From Carboxylicivirga sediminis (GTDB taxonomy: Bacteria; Bacteroidota; Bacteroidia; Bacteroidales; Marinilabiliaceae): DNA of 64,000 nt. The DNA is taken from NCBI RefSeq assembly GCF_018156225.1, contig NZ_JAGTAR010000020.1, positions 1-64,000 on the forward strand. The letters run 5' to 3'. A model generated the notes under the pieces. That model made no database searches. It was not told the origin of the DNA and saw only the letters and a program-made list of their open reading frames with translations. This document shows positions 1 to 9,337 of the stretch, in pieces. The position numbers were made by a program, and so were the translations under genes. Position 1 is the first letter of the stretch. Each line of letters starts with the position of its first letter.

Positions 1-139
1 CGTCATATCTGTTCACCATAGCTCGCTATGCTTTCACAAATATTCCTTGAAACTAAACATTTATAAGCGATTTGAGCCAGTAATTTTATGTCGAAATCAG
101 GTTAGTAAAGAATCATCCAAATTATTGCCTCTGCTAATC
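1..139. other. Non-coding edge of the window
   Basis: This short stretch lies downstream of the priA stop codon. I see no convincing gene, terminator with a T-run or repeat in it. Any neighbour to the left is outside the window. Confidence 0.5.
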
Positions 140-2611
140 CTAGGCTGGGTCCACATCAATCTGGAACGTCACATAGCGAAAGGCCTGCTGAGCCTGGAGG
201 CTAAAGATGGCTTCGCGCATCAGGTGTTTCACTTTTGTGGGTGACGCTTTCTTCTCCATCTTAATCAGTATCTTTTTAATATACAGGTTCTGAATACGAT
301 TAATGACCGGCGCCTGCGGGCCCAGCACCCGATTGCCAAATACCACGCGTAGCTGTTCAGCCAGCAAATGAGCTGCCCTGTTGGCTACCGGCTGCTCTTT
401 GTGCTTAATGGTAATGTTAATCAGGCGGTAATACGGCGGATATTTAAACAGCTGCCGCTCCTCCAGCTGGCCGTTGTAATGATTTAGAAAATTATGGTTG
501 ATGACATCCATAATCACCGGATGCTTGGGATTGGATGTTTGCAACACTACGAGTCCCTGCTTGTTTTTGCGTCCGGCCCGGCCACTCACCTGTGTCATCA
601 GTTGGTAGCTGCGCTCAAAGGCCCTGAAATCAGGATAGTTAAGCATATTATCGGCATTGAGGATGCCCACTACGCTCACATTATCAAAGTCCAGTCCCTT
701 GGAAATCATTTGGGTACCAATGAGAATATGTACTTCGCCGTCTTCGAACTTCTTAATCAGCTTGTCGTAGCCCGATTTACTGCGGGTAGTATCCAAATCC
801 ATGCGCGCCACCTTATGGTCGGGATAGAGCAGGCTCATCTCCTCCTCAATCTTTTCGGTACCAAAGCCGCGCGTTTCAATAGCCGGACTATGGCAGGCCG
901 GACACACTGTTGGCAGCTGGATACTGTGGTTGCAATAATGACACACCAACTGATTGAGATGCTTGTGGTAGGTCATGGACACATCGCAGTTGACACACTT
1001 GGCCACCCAGGCACACTGCCCGCATTCAATAAACGGACTAAAGCCCCTGCGGTTCTGAAACAGGATGACCTGTTCGCCATTTTTCAAGGCCTCATCCATC
1101 TTTTCGAGCAGCATAGGTGTAAAATGCGAGCTCATCTGCTTTTTGCGTTTGGCCTCGCGCACATCAACAGCCACTATTTCCGGCATCTTAATCCCTTCAA
1201 AGCGTTGCAGCAGCTCTACCAGGGCATATTTCCCCTGCTGTGCATTGAAATAGGACTCGATTGATGGCGTAGCGGTACCCAGTAATGTTTTGGCACCAAA
1301 CAGGCTGGCCAGCACAATAGCGGCATCGCGCGCATGATAGCGTGGTGTCGGGTCAAACTGTTTGTAAGTATTTTCGTGCTCCTCGTCAACGATAATCAGG
1401 CCCAGGTTAGAGAAGGGCAGAAACACCGATGAACGCACCCCAACGATTAGCTGGTAATTCTTTTGTTGTAACAGGTTATTCCATATCTCCACGCGTTCGG
1501 CATCGGCAAACTTACTGTGGTAGATACCCATCTTATTGCCAAAATGTTTTTGCAGGCGTGAAGTAATCTGGGTGGTTAAGGCAATTTCAGGCAACAGATA
1601 TAGCACCTGTTTGCCCTGCATCAACTGTTCCTCTATCAGGTGAATGTATATCTCGGTTTTACCACCCGAAGTAACACCATGCAGCAAGGTGACATCGTGC
1701 GTTTGAAAACCATCTTTTATTTCATCGTAGGCCGTTTGCTGCACCTCACTTAACTGGTTGGCTTGCTTAACTGCTTTATCGTTCAGATCGAGCCGGTCGA
1801 TGGCGCGCTCCTGCTCCAGGAAAATCTCCTTATTACAAAGCTCCCTGATGGCTGCCTGGCTGGCATTGGCCTTTTTGAGCAACTCAGGCTTCGCAACATT
1901 CTCATTGGTAATGGCACCGGTTAATCCGCCCACCATCGACATAAACGTCATCAACAGCTCTTGCTGCTTAGGCGCACGCGACAGCTTATCAAACACTAGC
2001 TGTAGCGCATCTTCCGACTGGCATTTGGGATGGAGGGATATCACTTTTTCTGTCTTGGCCTTGTAGCTCTCCTTCAAGTGTTCATTCACAAATACGGCAT
2101 TGTATTCCAGCAACCGCTTTATAATCGGCAGGCTGTTCTTGAGGCCGCTCTGTTGATTCACATCGTTGATGGAGCATACCTTTTTACCGGCAATGATATC
2201 CAGCACCTTGTTCTCCTTATCCGATAAAGGCGACTCAGCTATAAATTCGGTGTTGTAGATGATACGCGTCTCGCTCTCCATCTTCAGCCCAGATGGCAAA
2301 GCAGCCTTATAGACTTCTCCTAAGGTACACTGATAGTAATCGGCCAGCCAGTTCCAAAACTTCAGTTGATAGGCATTGACAAGGGACTCCTCATCCAGCA
2401 CCGATACAATGGGCTTTGTTTCATATTCCTCCGGCTTGTTGTGATGCAGCAGACAAACAACACCCGAATACATCTTCTTTTTACCGAAAGGCACAGCCAC
2501 ACGTTTCCCAACCGTTGCCAGGTGCACCAAATCATCGGGCACCTCGTAGGTAAACAACCGTGGCAACGGCACAGGTAGTATAATATCGGCAAAAAGCGGC
2601 TTTGTACTCAT
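140..2611 (-). CDS. priA: Primosomal protein N' (replication restart helicase PriA)
   Basis: PriA is the superfamily 2 DNA helicase that recognises stalled forks and reloads the replicative helicase. The 823-residue product has the family's domains in order: an N-terminal DNA-binding part, a Walker A motif GVTSGGKT at about 312-319, a DEEH box at 409-412, and a zinc-binding insert with eight cysteines in four pairs (530/533, 539/542, 557/560, 570/573). The C-terminal helicase motif QVSGRAGR is present. The start is an ATG. The gene stands alone, with no neighbour on its strand within the visible region. Length is slightly above the E. coli enzyme, which is normal for Bacteroidota. The call is secure. 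Confidence 0.97.
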   Translation of the reverse strand: MSTKPLFADIILPVPLPRLFTYEVPDDLVHLATVGKRVAVPFGKKKMYSGVVCLLHHNKPEEYETKPIVSVLDEESLVNAYQLKFWNWLADYYQCTLGEVYKAALPSGLKMESETRIIYNTEFIAESPLSDKENKVLDIIAGKKVCSINDVNQQSGLKNSLPIIKRLLEYNAVFVNEHLKESYKAKTEKVISLHPKCQSEDALQLVFDKLSRAPKQQELLMTFMSMVGGLTGAITNENVAKPELLKKANASQAAIRELCNKEIFLEQERAIDRLDLNDKAVKQANQLSEVQQTAYDEIKDGFQTHDVTLLHGVTSGGKTEIYIHLIEEQLMQGKQVLYLLPEIALTTQITSRLQKHFGNKMGIYHSKFADAERVEIWNNLLQQKNYQLIVGVRSSVFLPFSNLGLIIVDEEHENTYKQFDPTPRYHARDAAIVLASLFGAKTLLGTATPSIESYFNAQQGKYALVELLQRFEGIKMPEIVAVDVREAKRKKQMSSHFTPMLLEKMDEALKNGEQVILFQNRRGFSPFIECGQCAWVAKCVNCDVSMTYHKHLNQLVCHYCNHSIQLPTVCPACHSPAIETRGFGTEKIEEEMSLLYPDHKVARMDLDTTRSKSGYDKLIKKFEDGEVHILIGTQMISKGLDFDNVSVVGILNADNMLNYPDFRAFERSYQLMTQVSGRAGRKNKQGLVVLQTSNPKHPVIMDVINHNFLNHYNGQLEERQLFKYPPYYRLINITIKHKEQPVANRAAHLLAEQLRVVFGNRVLGPQAPVINRIQNLYIKKILIKMEKKASPTKVKHLMREAIFSLQAQQAFRYVTFQIDVDPA

Positions 2612-2826
2612 GAATCTAAATTAAGGGTGTAAAGATAAATATTACTTACGTAGTTTGAAGACAGAAGGCAGAACAGTATCCCATTTCATATGATGCTATG
2701 TTTTTCAATTGTCATATGGCACTCGCCTTAACGTAATCATCCCCGCGGGGGAGCATTTTTTCTAACGAGTCGTTTCATCTGATTTACGATTCAACTCATT
2801 ACCTTAGTGCTTTAATTTGAAGAGCC
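2612..2826. promoter_or_regulatory. Divergent promoter region of priA and the MBL hydrolase gene
   Basis: The 215-bp gap separates two divergent genes. On the minus strand a -7-like TATCTTTA lies at 2630-2637, about 20 bp before the priA ATG. On the plus strand TACCTTAG at 2800-2807 and TTAATTTG at 2812-2819 each match the Bacteroidota -7 consensus TAnnTTTG at seven of eight positions. These are inferred from consensus only. Confidence 0.4.
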
Positions 2827-3645
2827 ATGAAACTTACCACACTAATTGATAATAAATGCAGTCAAAACCACCTGAAGTGCGAACATGGTTTATCATTTCT
2901 ATTGGAAACAGATGAACTCAACATCCTGTTTGACACCGGGCAATCGGATAAGTTTCTTTTTAACGCCGAAAAGATGGGTGTTGACTTGTTGTCAATTGAC
3001 TACGTGGTTCTTAGTCACGGTCACTATGACCATACCGGTGGACTGCCTGCTTTTCTAGGTATGAACAATAAAGCCAAAGTGATTATACACAAGCATGCCT
3101 TCAAGGAACGCTTCTCCAGGTCGAGTAGCATGATTAAAGAAAATGGCATTCCCTGGCGTGATGAATCTGGGATTGATGCACAACGCTTCATGATAATAGA
3201 CGAAGACCTGCAATTGCCCGATGGTACGCATATACTTTGCAATATAAAACCTAAGACCGGCTATGAGGTTATCAACCAACGGCTGGTCGTAAAAGACGGT
3301 ACTCAATATAAGCCCGATCCATTTGATGATGAACTGATACTGGTAACTCCTGAAAAAATACAACCCAGCGTATTATGTGGATGCGCCCATACGGGTATTG
3401 TTAATATCCTGCATATCATCAGTGAACGCCTGCACCACAATACTTTTTATTATGTAGCCGGTGGACTTCACCTGAACGGCCGAAATAAGGACGAGATTGA
3501 GCATGTAATCAGAGGCTTGATACCTTTCCATGTTAATCATTGGCTATTGAACCACTGTACGGGAGAAGTCGCTTTTGATTATTTTACAGAAGCCTTCCCC
3601 AATCAGGTACAATACGCAGGAAGTGGGCATGTCCTTGCCTACTAA
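2827..3645 (+). CDS. MBL-fold metallohydrolase, COG1237-like
   Basis: The 272-residue protein is a metallo-beta-lactamase-fold hydrolase. The metal-binding motif SHGHYDHTGG sits at residues 63-72 (H64, H66, D68, H69), and a further histidine occurs in CGCAHTGIVNI. The closest family I recall is COG1237, sometimes annotated as dihydropterin ribofuranosyl-aminobenzene-phosphate synthase-like. The true substrate in bacteria is not settled, so no specific reaction is assigned. There is no signal peptide, so it should be cytoplasmic. It is monocistronic or loosely followed by the YifB gene 123 bp downstream. Confidence 0.85.
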   Translation: MKLTTLIDNKCSQNHLKCEHGLSFLLETDELNILFDTGQSDKFLFNAEKMGVDLLSIDYVVLSHGHYDHTGGLPAFLGMNNKAKVIIHKHAFKERFSRSSSMIKENGIPWRDESGIDAQRFMIIDEDLQLPDGTHILCNIKPKTGYEVINQRLVVKDGTQYKPDPFDDELILVTPEKIQPSVLCGCAHTGIVNILHIISERLHHNTFYYVAGGLHLNGRNKDEIEHVIRGLIPFHVNHWLLNHCTGEVAFDYFTEAFPNQVQYAGSGHVLAY

Positions 3646-3768
3646 ATCACCTTCAATCAGAAAATTAGTAGTATTAAACACTAAAACTACCCTGTCGGTC
3701 AAAACTTATTACGCAAGAAGCATACTGTTAAGTGATTTTTACTTAACTTCCGGTTAAATATTTTGACC

Positions 3769-5307
3769 ATGCTTGTAAAAACCTTTGGCTCAGCCGTCAG
3801 TGGTATTGACGCCTACACCATCACTATTGAAGTTAACATCTCTAAAGGCATCCGTTTTTTCCTGGTGGGCCTGCCCGATAACGCCGTTAAAGAAAGCCAT
3901 CAACGCATAGACTCAGCCCTGAAAGTATGCGGCTACAAATGGCCCGGGCATAAAATTGTTATTAACATGGCCCCAGCCGATATACGTAAAGAAGGGGCTG
4001 CCTATGATTTACCCCTGGCCATTGGTATCCTGGCTGCCTCCTCTCAGATTGTGAATCATAAACTGGCTGACTACATGATGATGGGTGAGCTATCGCTGGA
4101 CGGCAGCCTGCAGCCGGTAAAAGGGGTTCTGCCAATGGCCATCCGCGCTAAAGAGGAAGGCTTTAAAGGCTGTATTTTACCACTTGAAAATGCCAGGGAG
4201 GCCGCCGTGGTGAACGACATTGACATCTATGGCTTTGAAAACATTCAGCAGGTGATCCGCTTTCTGGAAGATGACTCGGATACAGAGCCTGTTAAGGTCA
4301 ATACCGAAGAGGAATTTGAGAAAGGCACACAATTGGTTGATTTCGATTTTTCTGATGTGAAGGGACAGGAAAGCGTGAAGCGCTCCCTGGAGATTGCAGC
4401 TGCCGGCGGTCATAACCTGATCATGATTGGCCCTCCCGGTGCTGGTAAATCCATGCTGGCCAAGCGTCTGGCCAGTATTTTACCGCCCCTCACTTTGGAC
4501 GAAGCACTGGAAACCACCAAGATACATTCGGTAGCCGGCAAAACCGGCAGTGGCACGGCGTTGATTACACAGCGCCCATTCCGATCGCCCCACCACACGA
4601 TCAGCGATGTGGCTTTAGTCGGTGGTGGATCCTTTCCGCAGCCGGGCGAAATCTCTCTGTCGCACAACGGGGTGCTGTTTCTGGATGAACTGCCTGAATT
4701 TAAACGGACCGTACTGGAAGTGATGCGCCAACCATTAGAGGATCGTCGCATCAGCATCTCACGAGCTCGCTTCACCATCGATTACCCGGCGAGTTTTATG
4801 CTGGTATCATCCATGAATCCGTGTCCTTGCGGCTACTTTAATCATCCCGAAAAAAAATGCGTGTGCAGCCCCGGCGTGGTGCAAAAGTATTTGAGTAAGA
4901 TATCCGGCCCCTTGCTCGACCGCATCGACCTGCATATTGAAGTAGTACCGGTGCCCTTTAACAAGCTGGCAGAAGCACCGCCATCGGAGAGCAGCATTAC
5001 AGTGCGCGAACGGGTAATTAGAGCCAGAAAAGTGCAGTCGGAACGTTTTAAGGATAATGAAAAGGTGCATTGCAATGCGCAGATGAGCAGCCGGCAATTG
5101 GCCCAATATGCCACACCCGACGAAACAGGGATGAACATCCTGAAGACAGCCATGGAAAAGCTGGATTTATCGGCCAGGGCATACGACCGCATCTTAAAAG
5201 TGGCCCGCACCATAGCCGATTTGGAGAACTGCGACACCGTACAGAGTCATCATGTGGCTGAGGCCGTTCAGTACCGCAGTTTAGACCGCTCGGGTTGGGC
5301 AGGGTAG
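3769..5307 (+). CDS. YifB/ComM family Mg-chelatase-like AAA+ ATPase
   Basis: The product has an N-terminal ChlI-like domain (LVGLPDNAVKES near residue 32), a Mg_chelatase AAA+ core with Walker A GPPGAGKS at 221-228 and Walker B LFLDELPEF, then a C-terminal Mg_chelatase_C domain. ComM, the characterised relative, is a hexameric helicase that promotes branch migration during natural transformation; a similar role here is inferred from family. A TTG lies two codons upstream at 3763, but ATG at 3769 gives the standard MLVKTFGSAV start. Length 512 residues is typical. Confidence 0.93.
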   Translation: MLVKTFGSAVSGIDAYTITIEVNISKGIRFFLVGLPDNAVKESHQRIDSALKVCGYKWPGHKIVINMAPADIRKEGAAYDLPLAIGILAASSQIVNHKLADYMMMGELSLDGSLQPVKGVLPMAIRAKEEGFKGCILPLENAREAAVVNDIDIYGFENIQQVIRFLEDDSDTEPVKVNTEEEFEKGTQLVDFDFSDVKGQESVKRSLEIAAAGGHNLIMIGPPGAGKSMLAKRLASILPPLTLDEALETTKIHSVAGKTGSGTALITQRPFRSPHHTISDVALVGGGSFPQPGEISLSHNGVLFLDELPEFKRTVLEVMRQPLEDRRISISRARFTIDYPASFMLVSSMNPCPCGYFNHPEKKCVCSPGVVQKYLSKISGPLLDRIDLHIEVVPVPFNKLAEAPPSESSITVRERVIRARKVQSERFKDNEKVHCNAQMSSRQLAQYATPDETGMNILKTAMEKLDLSARAYDRILKVARTIADLENCDTVQSHHVAEAVQYRSLDRSGWAG

Positions 5308-5360
5308 TTAATATTTATAAGGCTACTACCCGAGAAGATTCGCGCGGCAGCGAAGGTATT

Positions 5361-5391
5361 ATAAAAAACGGCATAGCGTTAGGCTATGCCG
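5361..5391 (-). terminator. Intrinsic terminator of the PliI-like gene
   Basis: A perfect 9-bp stem CGGCATAGC/GCTATGCCG with a 5-nt loop (5369-5391) is followed, on the minus strand, by a run of six T (5363-5368 read in reverse). It lies just past the lipoprotein gene stop at 5419. Confidence 0.8.
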
Positions 5392-5418
5392 AATGATGCA
5401 TTATTTGTTTGCGGATAA

Positions 5419-6057
5419 TTATTCAACATCCGTTACACTCACCTCCTTAAAGTGACGCGATGCCTCACCGTCCACCAGTTGGTAACTCACCTGGCGCAGG
5501 CCGCCGGTAGGATTGGCATTGCTATCACCATCGTTATACTTTGGGAAACGCTGCACCAGTTTGGTTTCTACAATAGCAAATTCATCGTGCCCCATATAGC
5601 CTTTGTTCAGTTGCTCATTATCTGCAACGGGTGGGAAATACACCTGGCTCATCGATTTCAGGTTGTTTACCGAGAAAGCATATACCTCGCCATAGCTACC
5701 ACTACCGTCGGACTGGGTAAAGATCAACAGCTCAGGCGAGCCATCGGAGTTCAAATCCTCCACCTCGGCATTAACAATCCGGCTGCCGGTAATATCAAAT
5801 GCTTCATTAAATTCCTGGATTTCCAGTCCGGATGTGTTGACCGTCATCTTACTAAAACCATTCTCCTTAGCTGCTGATACAGTAAATGTGATACCCTGCA
5901 GCTTTAGCTCTTTTGTATAAAAGACCTTATTAGCCGCTTGTTCTTGTTCAACTGCTGTACTTTCCTGATTGACCTTATCAGTACTTTCTTTTTTCTTCGT
6001 TTGACAGCTCATGGCCACTACAACCATCAGGCTGATTATTACTGTATTTCTCATCAT
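5419..6057 (-). CDS. Lipoprotein resembling PliI, inhibitor of invertebrate-type lysozyme
   Basis: The 212-residue protein begins with a lipoprotein signal ending in VAMSC, so Cys18 should be lipidated. A charged spacer follows. The rest resembles the PliI family: a segment DLNSDGSPELLIFTQS, then GSGSYG and further on GYMGHDEFAIVE and DGDSNANPTGG. PliI proteins bind and inhibit i-type lysozymes, which are made by marine and freshwater invertebrates. The assignment rests on remembered motif similarity, not an alignment. The gene is monocistronic with its own terminator. An alternative is a generic FG-GAP-like lipoprotein of unknown role. Confidence 0.65.
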   Translation of the reverse strand: MMRNTVIISLMVVVAMSCQTKKKESTDKVNQESTAVEQEQAANKVFYTKELKLQGITFTVSAAKENGFSKMTVNTSGLEIQEFNEAFDITGSRIVNAEVEDLNSDGSPELLIFTQSDGSGSYGEVYAFSVNNLKSMSQVYFPPVADNEQLNKGYMGHDEFAIVETKLVQRFPKYNDGDSNANPTGGLRQVSYQLVDGEASRHFKEVSVTDVE

Positions 6058-6253
6058 TTGTGTCTTTTATGATTCAAGCAATGCTGCTATTCATTGCTGA
6101 AAGTATAAAAAGCATCCTTAAACGTCAAATGCAACATCATGCTTTGTGCTATGAATTAAATTACCATTAATCATTAAATTCTTCTGAAACATTCCTTTAC
6201 TTCGTGTTGTTGTACTAACAATCCAAATCTAAAAATCAAGTAAAAGGAAGAAC

Positions 6254-6928
6254 ATGACATCTAATAGTTTAATGGATCCAATCGGGCGCCTGATGGGTTT
6301 ACGTTATAAGTCGCATCCCTGGCATGGTGTTGACATTGGTGATAACGCGCCTGATATAATAACCAGTTTTATTGAGGTAGTTCCGACGGATACCATCAAG
6401 TATGAAGTGGATAAGGTGAGTGGATACCTGCGTATTGATCGTCCGCAGAAGTACTCCAACGTGGTGCCGGCACCTTACGGCTTTATTCCACAAACATACT
6501 GTGGTAAGCTGGTGGGCAAATACTGCGCAGAGAAATCGGGTAAGAAAGATATTATTGGAGATGGCGATCCATTGGATATATTGGTATTAACTGAAAAGGA
6601 TATACCGCATGGCGATGTGTTGGCACAAGCTATACCCATTGGAGGTTTTCGCATGCTGGATGGCAATCAGGCCGATGATAAAATTATTTCGGTGCTGAAA
6701 AATGATGTGATGTATGGCGAGTATAAGGATATTAACGACATGCCCGAAATGGTGATTAAGCGTCTGAAGCATTATTTCCTGACTTATAAGGATATGCCCG
6801 GTTTGAGTAACGATTCGGAGATTACACATGTTTATAATGCCGAAGAAGCCAAACAGGTGATTCGTCTGTCAATAGAAGATTACGAGAACCGCTTTGAAGG
6901 CTTGCGAAGAGCCTTATCAACCTACTAA
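6254..6928 (+). CDS. ppa: Inorganic pyrophosphatase, family I
   Basis: Soluble family I pyrophosphatase hydrolyses pyrophosphate to phosphate and pulls biosynthetic reactions forward. The signature DGDPLDILV is at 103-111, with metal-binding aspartates D103, D105 and D108, and a substrate segment VVPAPYGFIPQTY precedes it. The 224-residue length fits a slightly extended family I enzyme. It converges on the histidine kinase gene and the two stop codons overlap by 4 bp, so no terminator space exists between them. Confidence 0.93.
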   Translation: MTSNSLMDPIGRLMGLRYKSHPWHGVDIGDNAPDIITSFIEVVPTDTIKYEVDKVSGYLRIDRPQKYSNVVPAPYGFIPQTYCGKLVGKYCAEKSGKKDIIGDGDPLDILVLTEKDIPHGDVLAQAIPIGGFRMLDGNQADDKIISVLKNDVMYGEYKDINDMPEMVIKRLKHYFLTYKDMPGLSNDSEITHVYNAEEAKQVIRLSIEDYENRFEGLRRALSTY

Positions 6929-8166
6929 AAATTTAATCTGAAGATATGCTCGGCATCTTTTTGCTCATAGCTGACCGAGATAGCTGATATATCGCAGATG
7001 CGTTTGACAATGGATAAGCCAATGCCCAATGATTGCGGGTGTTGGCTATTTTTTTTAAAGCGCCCGAAAAGCTTCTCCGGGTCATAGCTGACTACCAGCC
7101 CGCTGTTTTTAATTTCCAGACACTTGTCGTCGATGGTGATGTGGATGTGTCCATCAGGTATATTATGGCGAATGGCATTCTTCAGTAAGTTCTGAATGAG
7201 CGTATGTGCCAGCGATTGGTTCATGTGTGCCCGCAAGCTGGCCGTTGATACCAGCTTAATTCTTAACCCGGCATCCTCAATCAGCATCTCCAGATTCTCG
7301 AGCTGCTTGCGCACTACTTCATTAAAACTTACTTCTTCGGCATCGGCAAATACCCGGTGGTCCAATTTGGCCAGGAATATAAGTGCCTGGTTGGTTTTAG
7401 ACAGGCGGTGTGTTGTCTCAATCAACCCGGCAATGGATTTTATTTGCTCTTCAGTCAGGTTATCGGCCTGAATAAGTTCATCTAACTTGGCATTGATAAT
7501 GGCCAGAGGTGTTTGCAGCTCATGTGAGGTGTTCTCCGTGTATTCCTTCAATCGTTCATAGTCCACCTTAATCTTTTTCTCCATGGCATTGAACACCTCA
7601 TTGAGTTGTTCAAATTCATCGATGTCAGAGGTCATCAATTCCAGGCGATTATCTTTATTTACATCAAAGGCACGTAGCTTGTTGATGGTATCATAAAATA
7701 CGGCCAGTGAATATTTGGTAGATGCCCGGTTTACCAGGTATAGTATCAGGAAGAAGATAACAGGAAATACGGTCAGCATCAGCGTAAACTTCATCACCAT
7801 CAGATCAGAAGGTGCTGTTGAGCGGATAATGGTAAAGCGGGTGGCGTGAATATTATCAATTGGTTTGAAGTAGGTAAGTTTGCGGTAAAAATCATAGTTT
7901 TCGTTACCAGCCTGCTGCATCACCGTATCGGTAAATTCGTAATAGTCCTCACTGATTGTTAACCGAAGGGTATCGACACTGACATCGGCATAGGTGAGTG
8001 AGTAGTTGTTTTGTGATTCTACTTTTTGCTGTGCTTCCAGTAGTTCGTTGTTGAACATTTTATCAACTGCAAAGCGAATAAAATAATAACCACCCAGACT
8101 GCCAATAAAGAAGAAGAAGATACTGGCAGAAATGAAATTAAGTCCGGTTTTAGTGATTAGCTTCAT
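6925..8166 (-). CDS. Sensor histidine kinase of an OmpR-type two-component system
   Basis: The 413-residue protein has a membrane segment near 10-30, a periplasmic domain of roughly 95 residues with no family I recognise, a second membrane segment near 128-146, then a HisKA domain with NTSHELQTPLAI (phospho-acceptor H215) and a HATPase_c domain (NLLKNAIRHN, then GIGLSIVKRICD). The signal sensed is unknown. Its gene follows the response regulator gene by 8 bp, so the two are co-transcribed. A haem-synthesis block lies upstream on the same strand, but a regulatory link is not shown. Confidence 0.93.
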   Translation of the reverse strand: MKLITKTGLNFISASIFFFFIGSLGGYYFIRFAVDKMFNNELLEAQQKVESQNNYSLTYADVSVDTLRLTISEDYYEFTDTVMQQAGNENYDFYRKLTYFKPIDNIHATRFTIIRSTAPSDLMVMKFTLMLTVFPVIFFLILYLVNRASTKYSLAVFYDTINKLRAFDVNKDNRLELMTSDIDEFEQLNEVFNAMEKKIKVDYERLKEYTENTSHELQTPLAIINAKLDELIQADNLTEEQIKSIAGLIETTHRLSKTNQALIFLAKLDHRVFADAEEVSFNEVVRKQLENLEMLIEDAGLRIKLVSTASLRAHMNQSLAHTLIQNLLKNAIRHNIPDGHIHITIDDKCLEIKNSGLVVSYDPEKLFGRFKKNSQHPQSLGIGLSIVKRICDISAISVSYEQKDAEHIFRLNF

Positions 8167-8174
8167 AGGATTGA

Positions 8175-8852
8175 TTAAGTGGCGTCGGTAAATTTATAGC
8201 CCACCCCATATACATTTTTTATGTAGTCGCCACACCCTGCTTTTATCAGTTTCTTGCGAAGGTTTTTAATGTGCGAATAAATCAAATCATCGGTAAAGCC
8301 ATAGTCCATAAAGTCTTTTGACATGTGCTCGCCAATTCCTGTCTTGGTCAATACCCGGTTCTTATTGGCAATGAAATACACCAATAGATCAAATTCTTTC
8401 TTGGTAAGATCTACCGGATTGTCATTTACTTTTACAAGCAATTGCCCCGGCACTATTTCCAGCTCATTAAAATTGATGGTTTCTTCGCCCTTGAAATGTA
8501 CCCGTCTCACCAATGATTTCAGTCGTGCATTCAGCTCTGCCATCTGAAAAGGTTTGGTGAGGTAGTCATCAGCCCCCAGCTCCAATCCTTCAATTTTATT
8601 CTCCAGGCTGTCGCGTGCCGAAAGAATAATAATCCCGGTTTGCATACCGCCACCTTTCACCTTCTTGACCACCTCCAGGCCATTCCCATCGGGCAGGTTC
8701 AGGTCCAGAAGAACAATATCAAATTGGCCGTCAAGCATCTGTAAGGCTGAATTGAGTGTGCCAACCACCTCGCAGCTATGTCCTTCACTACTCAAAAACT
8801 GCTGAACGCTTTGTGCCAGTTGCGGTTCATCTTCTACTATTAATATTTTCAT
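8175..8852 (-). CDS. OmpR/PhoB-family response regulator
   Basis: The 225-residue protein has a receiver domain with phospho-acceptor D50 (DIVLLDLNLPDG), the switch lysine in YLTKPF, and a C-terminal winged helix (DLTKKEFDLLVYFI, then GVGYKF). It should bind DNA when phosphorylated by the kinase encoded 8 bp downstream. Only 41 bp separate it from the membrane-protein gene upstream, so read-through from the haem block is possible. Confidence 0.95.
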   Translation of the reverse strand: MKILIVEDEPQLAQSVQQFLSSEGHSCEVVGTLNSALQMLDGQFDIVLLDLNLPDGNGLEVVKKVKGGGMQTGIIILSARDSLENKIEGLELGADDYLTKPFQMAELNARLKSLVRRVHFKGEETINFNELEIVPGQLLVKVNDNPVDLTKKEFDLLVYFIANKNRVLTKTGIGEHMSKDFMDYGFTDDLIYSHIKNLRKKLIKAGCGDYIKNVYGVGYKFTDAT

Positions 8853-8893
8853 AGTCGTTATATGCTCAAACGCGCCTGTGGTATATTATTACA

Positions 8894-9337
8894 TCACATG
8901 GCATACCTCACTATATTCATGGCCATCGATATTAAAATCATGGCACAGGCAATACCAAAATAAAGAAAATTCTTTTTAAAAATGAGCCGAGGCGTATGAT
9001 TGCTCTTGGCAAATACCCAGCCAATATGACTCATAACGAGGGTAAACACCATCAGAATAAAATGCTCAACGGCCCAAAACCGCCCTTTAACCACCTGCTT
9101 GGCATAGATGGTGACTTCGCCACTGCCAAACTCAAGCATGTACATTACAAAGAGGAATGTGCCTAACACAAATTGCAGATACAACAGCAAAGTAGCTACA
9201 AACGGCAGCTTCACATCCAGCTTGTTTAGTTGCAGACGGTTAGCCAAACCCCCAATGGCTCTCACCAGTATTGTGCCTGTGATGAAGCAGGCCAGTAGGC
9301 TGGTAATTATATGCAATATCAGCACTAGTTCTCTCAT
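8894..9337 (-). CDS. Small four-helix membrane protein linked to hemG (HemJ-like topology)
   Basis: The 147-residue protein has four hydrophobic segments (about 4-26, 46-68, 88-110, 122-145). Conserved-looking histidines sit in membrane segments: H9 in LILHII and two in EHFILM and SHIGW. The start codon overlaps the hemG stop by 4 bp, so the two are translationally coupled. HemJ, an alternative protoporphyrinogen oxidase, is also a four-helix protein of similar length with a first-helix histidine, but I cannot show homology. It could be a haem-binding partner of HemG or an unrelated membrane protein. Confidence 0.7.
   Translation of the reverse strand: MRELVLILHIITSLLACFITGTILVRAIGGLANRLQLNKLDVKLPFVATLLLYLQFVLGTFLFVMYMLEFGSGEVTIYAKQVVKGRFWAVEHFILMVFTLVMSHIGWVFAKSNHTPRLIFKKNFLYFGIACAMILISMAMNIVRYAM

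Noticed and set aside
494-1264. 256-codon plus-strand frame opposite priA
   Set aside because: It is antisense to well-conserved PriA motifs and shows no family features.
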